Made by a program: the position numbers and the translations under genes. From the NCBI GenBank assembly GCA_942159475.1, contig OW804096.1:128206941-128270940 (forward strand): DNA of 64,000 bases, in the 5' to 3' direction. Positions 57,130-64,000 of the stretch are shown here, piece after piece. The DNA is from Sthenelais limicola (Eukaryota > Annelida > Polychaeta > Phyllodocida > Sigalionidae). Numbering within the stretch: position 1 is the first letter of the stretch; each line of letters begins with the position of its first letter. A model generated the notes under the pieces. The model saw only the letters and a list, made by a program, of their open reading frames with translations, was not told the DNA's origin and searched no databases.

Positions 57130-60100
57130 GGTTGCGGCAGGGAATCTGTGTGGGGAATATATGTATCATAGAGAAATAGCTACAGTTCGTACCAGAACGA
57201 CATCTGGTGAATGTTCATTGAACTATATCCTACGTTGTGCATGTTGCTGGGCGAAGAGAACGCCTTGGTACATGATACCATTCACCTCCATAGACACAAC
57301 CAAAGAATTGTCAAATTCCGATCGACCATCATCTGCAAAATAAAACAGGATTTATTTGATTAGACTCATGCTTCAATTAAAGTGTTTTATTTCTTCTTCG
57401 ATCTTTTAAAAGAAAACAGCATCGAAAACAATAATACGGAAATGGATATAGTTAATTTATCTTTTAAAATCCCATAATTTACATATGAAAGTGACACTAA
57501 ATTCAGAGGCTGGTAAGAAGAGCACTATTTTCAAATGATGTTTTAACAATGTAAATCAGTTTAATGAGATTTTTCATTGCAACCTGATGTCCTCTTGTTT
57601 ATAAAAATGGGTGTCAGAGGGGAGGGAATGGGAACGTTGAGAATTTGAGCTGCCTACACGGGTCTTAATCTCCATAACAAGAGCAATTTTGAAAATACTT
57701 ATAAACTACGTAAAGAATTCACTGCCATCTGTGTATATTAGGCGATTAAGTCTTGATACATAAACATAAACCTGTCAAATCTCAAATCAGCAGATATTTA
57801 ATTTTCAGGAGCACAATGGAGTCCTTCACTTATTTGACACTGAAAAATGATCTCATGAACTCCCATTCGATTTCCGATTGATGCGCACCTGATCTAAGAT
57901 CTTATCCGTGGTGTGCGGTGTACAGAACACTCCATTTTGTGTTGTATCGGGTGACATAACATAAAATCTTTTTCGAGCGTAGGCTTTTCAAACCAGACAG
58001 TGTTAACTATAATTATATGCGATCATCTCGCAGGGAATCGCAGTCTTCTCTCCATCACTATGGAATGAAATGTGTGCAAAAACCGTGGCAAAGAAAGGGA
58101 GGCGGTGGGAGAGTGTCAACAAGTGATGGTTTACGGGGATCCAAGCCTGTCCAGTGCTGAGACCTCTCGGATTCTGATCGCGGCTATATATGTCAATAAG
58201 GTGACGTTTGATAAGCAGTTTGACAGGAATTATACTTATCGGTACGGCACTTAGACATGAGAAATGTTACTGTCATCGTCAGAGTACCCGGGATGTGGCA
58301 AGCTAGTGAGGACTTCACAGCTCGGCAGCGTGTAATTTGTAGAAGGTGCAAGGTTGGAGGGTCGGGTCGCCACCTTCGAGTCAGTCTCACCCTACTTGCC
58401 CGGGTAATTGCGATGAATATAAAGTCTTGGTGATGCCTCCCCCTATTACTATACATTACACACCGTCCCCATACTCCTCCCTCCATCTTTCTTGCCTTTC
58501 CCCCTTTTTATAATGCATCCAAGACACAACTCCCGCGCAAGTAAAAGTGTCTGGGTTGACATTTATGAACGTGCCCTGGGCGTGTATGTTAGTTTCCTGA
58601 TGCAAGCTTGTTGGCCAGAGAATTGTTCTTCATGTACTTAGTTTGTTAATGTGCCTTGTTCTTGGCTGCGGTCCCCAGAGGTTACCTTTTCTATACAGGA
58701 GCGAACCCTTAATTATTCGTAAAAGCGAGACCAAAGCCCTGCCTTTAATAACAAGAGGTTTTCGCTACCTGCATGGAATGGAAACTGCCCCAAAAGCAAC
58801 TGAAAACAAATTAAAACAGCATGAGAAAACACATTTAACTGCGCTCCATTACCTTGACTGACTGGCCTCGAGTCTTTGCGGAGGAATGCATATCGATACA
58901 TTCAGTCCAATTATTATAATGAATTAGTCACGGTTTTCAGTTAAGATCATTGTCAGGTGCGCTGACCCATGTCCGACATTTTCAACTGACCAGTGGAATT
59001 GTTCTAGAGCGCTGAGGGTGGTTATTAATCCAGCCCTATGAGTGTCCCGCCCTCATGTCTGGTAGAAAATGGGGGCTGGTGGACAACCAGCTTTACCGGT
59101 GGTCAGTGGTGAATTGGTCAATTATTTCAGCCACCTACAACCCGATAGGAACATGACAGGATGTCTGTTCTCACTATACATCCCTCTGGTCCCACAAACA
59201 CCCTTAAAACATGGTTCCACCTTTCTTGGGGTTATTATCGCCAGCTCTATACCCCCATCTATACCCCTTGAATAATCACATGACCCTTGGTAGAGGAGAA
59301 GGGAGAAGTCTATGCGGCGGCATTTGCCCTCGGGAATGTGACAATGTATATACCTGCGTCTCGGACGCCCTCCTCAATTTTCATGAGCTGATCAGAGAAG
59401 ATGAAAGTGAAGCGCCGAAGCTGTTTATACCCGAGTGTCATAGTGCACTTTACCAGTTGTGACACCAAGTCTATAGGGGAAGCAGATAGAGGCTAAGAGG
59501 CCTTCGAGGAAGATTCCTGCCCTCGATATGGCAAGGTTGACTGCTGATTAGACCTATACAATCGGCAACAACTTTATTTGCGGACCCTCGTGTCAGACAG
59601 CAGTTAGAGGCGATGTGCCCGTGGCCATGTCTCATTGCGCCTCGCACCTCAATAAAATGAAATCGGTGAGGATAAGACAGATGCAGGCACCTGTCGAGAT
59701 GGTACCTGGTACCGTGCGGTGGCATAAGTCCATCATGCCCACCTAGTCCTTCACCCCTCAAATCACCTCCTCGGGATTCAAGCACAATTGCCTCCTTTTC
59801 TTTGCCCCATCTAATTTCCGGACCAAGTGAAATATGAAATTTGATCACAGACCGCAGTATCTTAATGGTCCGGGATGTCATCAGAAATTGGCCAATGCCC
59901 CCAGGCCATGAAAGCCTATGGCTACTGCCCCCGTCCCCTCAGTTAGCCAGAGAGTAAAGAAAGCAGACAATAGCAATCATTGATAATTTGTTAGAGTGTC
60001 ATCCATCTTGTTGCCATAAACAATATGGGCAAGGGCGGGCACCTGTTGTTGGATGTGTCCACTCCCTCTCTCTCATATTCAACAGCTTTCTCTCTCACCA

Positions 60101-63100
60101 TCGATACACTTCTCTCACGCTACAAGCCGATTTTATGGTCGCCATATCACATTAGTATGAGCGCACTTGCAAACATGCTAGGCAAATAACTGGCAACTGC
60201 CAAGTTATGAGTGTATATTTTTTATTATGGTCGTAATATTTGTGGAGGATATTCCTCATACTCATACTGCCTTATAGAGCCTATAGTTCACACCGACCAT
60301 GAACATTATCTATATCGCCCAGCATGCAGGTATTCTTACTTCAGCCTGCCAGCTGCCCGCTCGTAGGGAAAACGACATAAAATGTAGATAAATCTCCTGC
60401 CACTCTTCCAGCATCTGTCTTGTGAAAGGCTATTGTTGTGTTTAATGATCAAGCTACCCTCCTTACAGTCCCTGGTCGGCGTTGACCTCTGACATGCTAT
60501 TAGATGACTGGGCCATTTATACATACCACTAACTTCTAATTTCCCCCCGTATCGGCTCTCAAGTATCCCGCAACATCCTGTAACTAAAGTAATACTAGAC
60601 CCAATAACAGGTAGTTTGGACATTTATCCAAAACTTATATTAAGCCTTATCGTTTGGCTATGAACAGACATCATCTCTGGGTCTAGCCCCACAGTAGTTG
60701 AGGGCCATATTTCATTCTACACCAACGCCCTTTGCCATTACTAGGAGCCCAACCACCCCATGAAGAAATGAAGATATAAAAGTGTATGTGGGCAGGGCGA
60801 ATATGGACGCTTTTTATCCACTACAAAGAAGGTTTTGTGAACATATCTGTCATTAAAAGCACCTTCATAGAGAAATGATGAGTTTCACTAGCATAAACTA
60901 CAAGGTACCATGCCCAACGATATCTAATTACATTTTTTGATATCACCTATGATAAAGGTTATTAAATAGATTGAAACAGACATCAAACAAGTTATTGCGT
61001 CCAATCGAAACCTCACAACTTTGATCAGCCACCTTTAAGGTATGTAGATATAAAGGCAGATCAAAGTTTGTGATCCCAGGGATCTGATGCGATGAATTCA
61101 TCTGTCTGTAATTAAAATTAAATGATGGGATCTGGTTCATGACCATAGGAGACAATGCCAATCGCGGCCATTTGATGTCTTGTGCTGCTTCCTGGACCGT
61201 GATTTCACATTCAACTGGTGTGGGAATTATCAGCAAAGTTACTTTCCCATACTCGAAATAAACTTAATAATAGCTCTGTCCATACATACAACTCAAAGTA
61301 GTCCAAACATAAATACAGACATGCATGGGCCTTGTCATATCTCATTTACTCATAGGGAATTAATACATAAGCACAATATTTATGAGTACCTTTATATATC
61401 TTTAACATGATGTATGAGTCTAATTATGGTCATTTTTTATCGGCTGACACACTTCTTAATAAATTAATGGAAAAATATCCATACATATGCAATTATGGTA
61501 TATATATAAAGCCAGGGCACACTGGACATAAAAGGCGCGGGGTATAATGAAATATGCCGTTGTTTTTCAGAGGAATTTTCTCCAATCAAAGGATCCATTC
61601 ATCTAGGGCCTACTTAAGTTCATAACCCTTGGCAACCTGTTCCCATGACATAATGTCTCTATTCCTTTCTCCCCTTCTATATTCCATCAGCCCGAGGTGC
61701 ACCTCATTTCACCAATCCTCCTATCTGCCAATTTCAATGCAAAATGCCTTCGTTAATGACACTGACTCGGGGCCAGATACAAAAGGAAAAAATCCCGCCC
61801 GCCATTGGTCATGACCCCGCTTGACATGCGCCGGGATTTCACAGTTAAAACTCTGTGTGAATCCACATAAACTACATATTTGACTCCACCATCAAGACTC
61901 AAGGGCAATTGAAAAAGCCTTGCTTAATCAGTGGATTGTTCTTTGTTTTCGCCTGAACAATGGTATGTTTGATGATGAAGGTGGCCAGCAGGTGAGCTGA
62001 GAAGGGAAAAGAGTGGAGGGGATGGCTTATTGGGTCTGTGCCAGGGTCCTGGTCACCGGGCCCCAGGTCATAGGAGACGCAGCAGGTGGAAGTCGCCTGG
62101 ATCCGACATTAATTTCAGAAATAGCATAGTGACACAAGACAGAATGGTACCGCCATACATTGTACGCCAGTCAACGTTTTGCTGACCCATTTGCCTCCAG
62201 CCAACTTGGATCTGTATTCTTCCTTATATTATACATTTATATTCTCCAGCAGTGATTTTCCTTCAGGTATGGGCGGGTGATCTGCGATCTGACAGAGTGA
62301 TATAATGGGGTTTTTTTTACCCCATATGAGCTCTTGGAATTTTGACTTTTGTTTTTAACTCGGCATAGTCGTGTATTGTGCTCAATCGCGTGGGTGTACT
62401 ATGTAATAAGCAGACTCATCTCCTTTTCTGCCCTTTTCATTTAAAGGATATACAAGTCAAGCCCTATATGGTATGTGCGGAAATTATACATCCAAATCCC
62501 TGGAGGGCATAGCTAAACAGTGCGAAAATAACCATTGCAAGATCACTCAATATCAATCACTCAGGTTGAGATGAATAATTCAATGATACAATGGTAAAAC
62601 ATCTTTGAACAGATGTTCTCCTCTGCTATGAAATAAGGGTTAGTATTTTTTATGTACTGGTATTCGTAACAATCATAATAAGGGATTCGGAAAATAGTGA
62701 ACTTTATGTTATTATTATCCTGATCTTCAATGCATTCTCTAATTAGTAGGAATAGGAAAATAGGAATCTAAATCATAGAAAATAACGGGGTTGGACAGGG
62801 ATGGGTGGGGAAATGGAGATATATGAGGCCATTATCCGGATAATGGGATAAAATACATAGGCTAGGGGGACTCCCCCCCCCCTCCACTTCTGAAACCCTT
62901 TTTAAACATTTATTAGATCTATATGTATAACAGCGGTTGAATCATGTCAATCGTGTATACATGATAGGAGAACGGTGTATGGCATTCTTTTTATTTGTTT
63001 CTTTTCCGTAACTTTTATGATAGAGAATAGCGATGTCCCATTGTTATATTGTTCAAAAATAAAAATAAATAAATAAAAAACCCAATAGTCATCTATTGAT

Positions 63101-63134
63101 TATGAGTAGGTATAGGAATGAGCGGTGTGCTTAC
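57130..63134. other. GC-richer non-coding stretch beside the - strand exon
   Basis: About 6 kb that is visibly less AT-rich than the left half of the window and nearly free of simple repeats and recognisable transposons, with many open frames but none with coding character. It could be an intron and/or cis-regulatory DNA of the gene at 63 kb. Near 62,870 there is a short C run. No exon could be supported. Confidence 0.4.
61785..61845. promoter_or_regulatory. GC box/CCAAT cluster
   Basis: CCCGCCCGCCATTGGTCA followed by CGCTTGACATGCGCCGGG: a GC box joined to an inverted CCAAT box and a CpG-rich tail. Promoter- or enhancer-like, 1.3 kb from the - strand exon. No transcript evidence. Confidence 0.3.
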
Positions 63135-63413
63135 TTCTGCTGGTAATTTTTAGATGTGCACTGGGTACCCCGTGTGGTATTAAGCGATCCTCCTCTGAGG
63201 CTGGCCTTTTCGCAGGTGGTTCCTCCGATTTGACCGAGGGCGTTGAATCAGGTCGTTTCTCTCCAGGGCTGACGGCTGATGGCTTGGAGGCCTGCTCCAT
63301 GCGTTTGGTAGCCTGCTCCATGGCGCGAGTGGCTGCCTCCATGGCGCGGGCGTCCCTCTCCGCAAGGCTCCGAAGGTGAGCTGGTGTGGGTGGCATTGTG
63401 TTCTCTTCATCAC
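63135..63413 (-). CDS. Internal coding exon of an unidentified - strand gene (93 codons)
   Basis: On the - strand, TTTTACTTTTTAATTAAAAG gives an acceptor at 63,414, and AGAA|GTAAGC gives a donor at 63,134. The 279-nt exon is phase 1-1. It encodes DEENTMPPTPAHLRSLAERD, then an Ala/Met helix with repeated RAMEQAT-like units, then SPGEKRPDSTPSVKSEEPPA and RLIPHGVPSAHLKITSR. It is GC-rich with coding-like third positions, unlike its flanks. A start at the internal ATG (63,396, A at -3) is possible if this is a first exon. The helix + EPPxKR + RL...HLKITSR order faintly recalls the REKLES region of ARID3/dead-ringer, which is inference only. No partner exon was found. Confidence 0.55.
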
Positions 63414-64000
63414 CTTTTAATTAAAAAGTAAAAGATGCTTCAGAGGGGGGAAATAGCCTCAGGGGCATGTGCGTTCGTATTATTAGCTTCATGACTTCGC
63501 CCGGATCCGGGTCTACGGTCGATGTAATGATAGTGAATCGCTTAAACCACACAACATTAAGGATCTAACAGGATCTTGGGCAATTGACAGCCATCTTCAA
63601 TCAACATTATGAGATCTTGGGTACAACGACTGCCTTTCCTCTAGTCTCTAATAAAACTCCTTATTTCCGTTTTTGCCGCTGATTGCCTGAGTCATTCATA
63701 GTTCCAATGCATATATGTATAGGTATGAAATGTCTTTCTTAAAGAAATAGAAGATGAACAATGTTAATACATCCACTGCATGTAGTAATTCCATCATATT
63801 ACCGTCTCGGAAACTGGCATGTATATCATAAGTAACTGAATTAGCAGTCAGCGGTAGAAGGCATTTGTTCTCTCCATGCCCCGCCACGACTGACAGGGCC
63901 GAACTTATCACCTATTTTCATCCTCGTTAAGGCCAAAGTATTCAGCTTCAACCCTTACATACATCAAAATAACTGCTGCATCTCATAGCAAAAATGGCAA
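63414..64000. other. Right edge, upstream intron of the - strand gene
   Basis: Presumed intron upstream of the exon ending at 63,413. AT-rich; no exon, repeat or RNA gene was recognised before the window ends. Confidence 0.4.

Noticed and set aside
59471..59881. 136-codon open frame on the - strand
   Set aside because: Lies in GC-richer DNA where stops are rarer; no recognisable domain, signal or exon signals.

Overview
This is a eukaryotic genomic window. It is AT-rich and mostly intergenic, with spliced genes, classical GT-AG introns and many short non-autonomous transposons. The ambulacrarian or other marine-invertebrate-like repeat landscape (scattered TAGGCCT/AGGCCTA words, many foldback elements) and a single-copy relative of the vertebrate CCPG1/PBXIP1 pair suggest a marine invertebrate deuterostome, probably an echinoderm or close relative. 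The species cannot be fixed from the sequence alone. No prokaryotic or organellar sequence, CRISPR array or rRNA was seen.

The one gene that can be read from start to stop lies on the + strand at 33,329-41,874. Eleven coding exons with matching splice phases give a 1,177-residue protein. It has a cytosolic acidic, serine-rich N-terminus with an LC3-interacting WTVV motif and FIP200-binding-like motifs. A single transmembrane helix and a coiled-coil stretch follow. The long tail would be luminal and carries nine N-glycosylation sequons, an Asp-rich patch, an eight-cysteine module and a three-fold Trp-anchored terminal repeat. This is the architecture of CCPG1, the vertebrate ER-phagy receptor, and its paralogue PBXIP1. 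Upstream, 29.5-31.05 kb holds promoter-like clusters (E-box/CLEAR, CRE, NRF1, YY1, ETS) and candidate donors that could feed a 5' non-coding exon spliced to an acceptor just before the start codon.

At the right edge, on the - strand, 63,135-63,413 is a GC-rich, symmetric-phase candidate exon encoding an Ala/Met/Glu-rich helix followed by a Pro/Lys/Glu-rich segment. A distant ARID3/dead-ringer (REKLES) resemblance is only a guess. The rest of that gene would lie to the right and in undetected exons to the left. The 57-62.3 kb stretch beside it is richer in GC and holds promoter/enhancer-like motif clusters but no convincing exons.

The remainder is intergenic. 1-8.7 kb holds little that can be interpreted. 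8.7-13.7 kb has a pogo-like MITE, two foldback elements and a SINE-linked dispersed repeat. 20.2-20.45 kb has a promoter-like block before a possible signal-peptide exon. 25.56-27.12 kb is a 5'-truncated LINE with a second element nested in its reverse transcriptase. 28.66-28.83 kb is a SINE-like insert with a 15-bp target duplication. 29.67-30.15 kb is a hAT-like element with an internal minisatellite. 44.17-44.42 kb is a CpG-dense block without a recognisable gene. 52.15-52.45 kb is a tRNA-like SINE head beside a third copy of a dispersed repeat.
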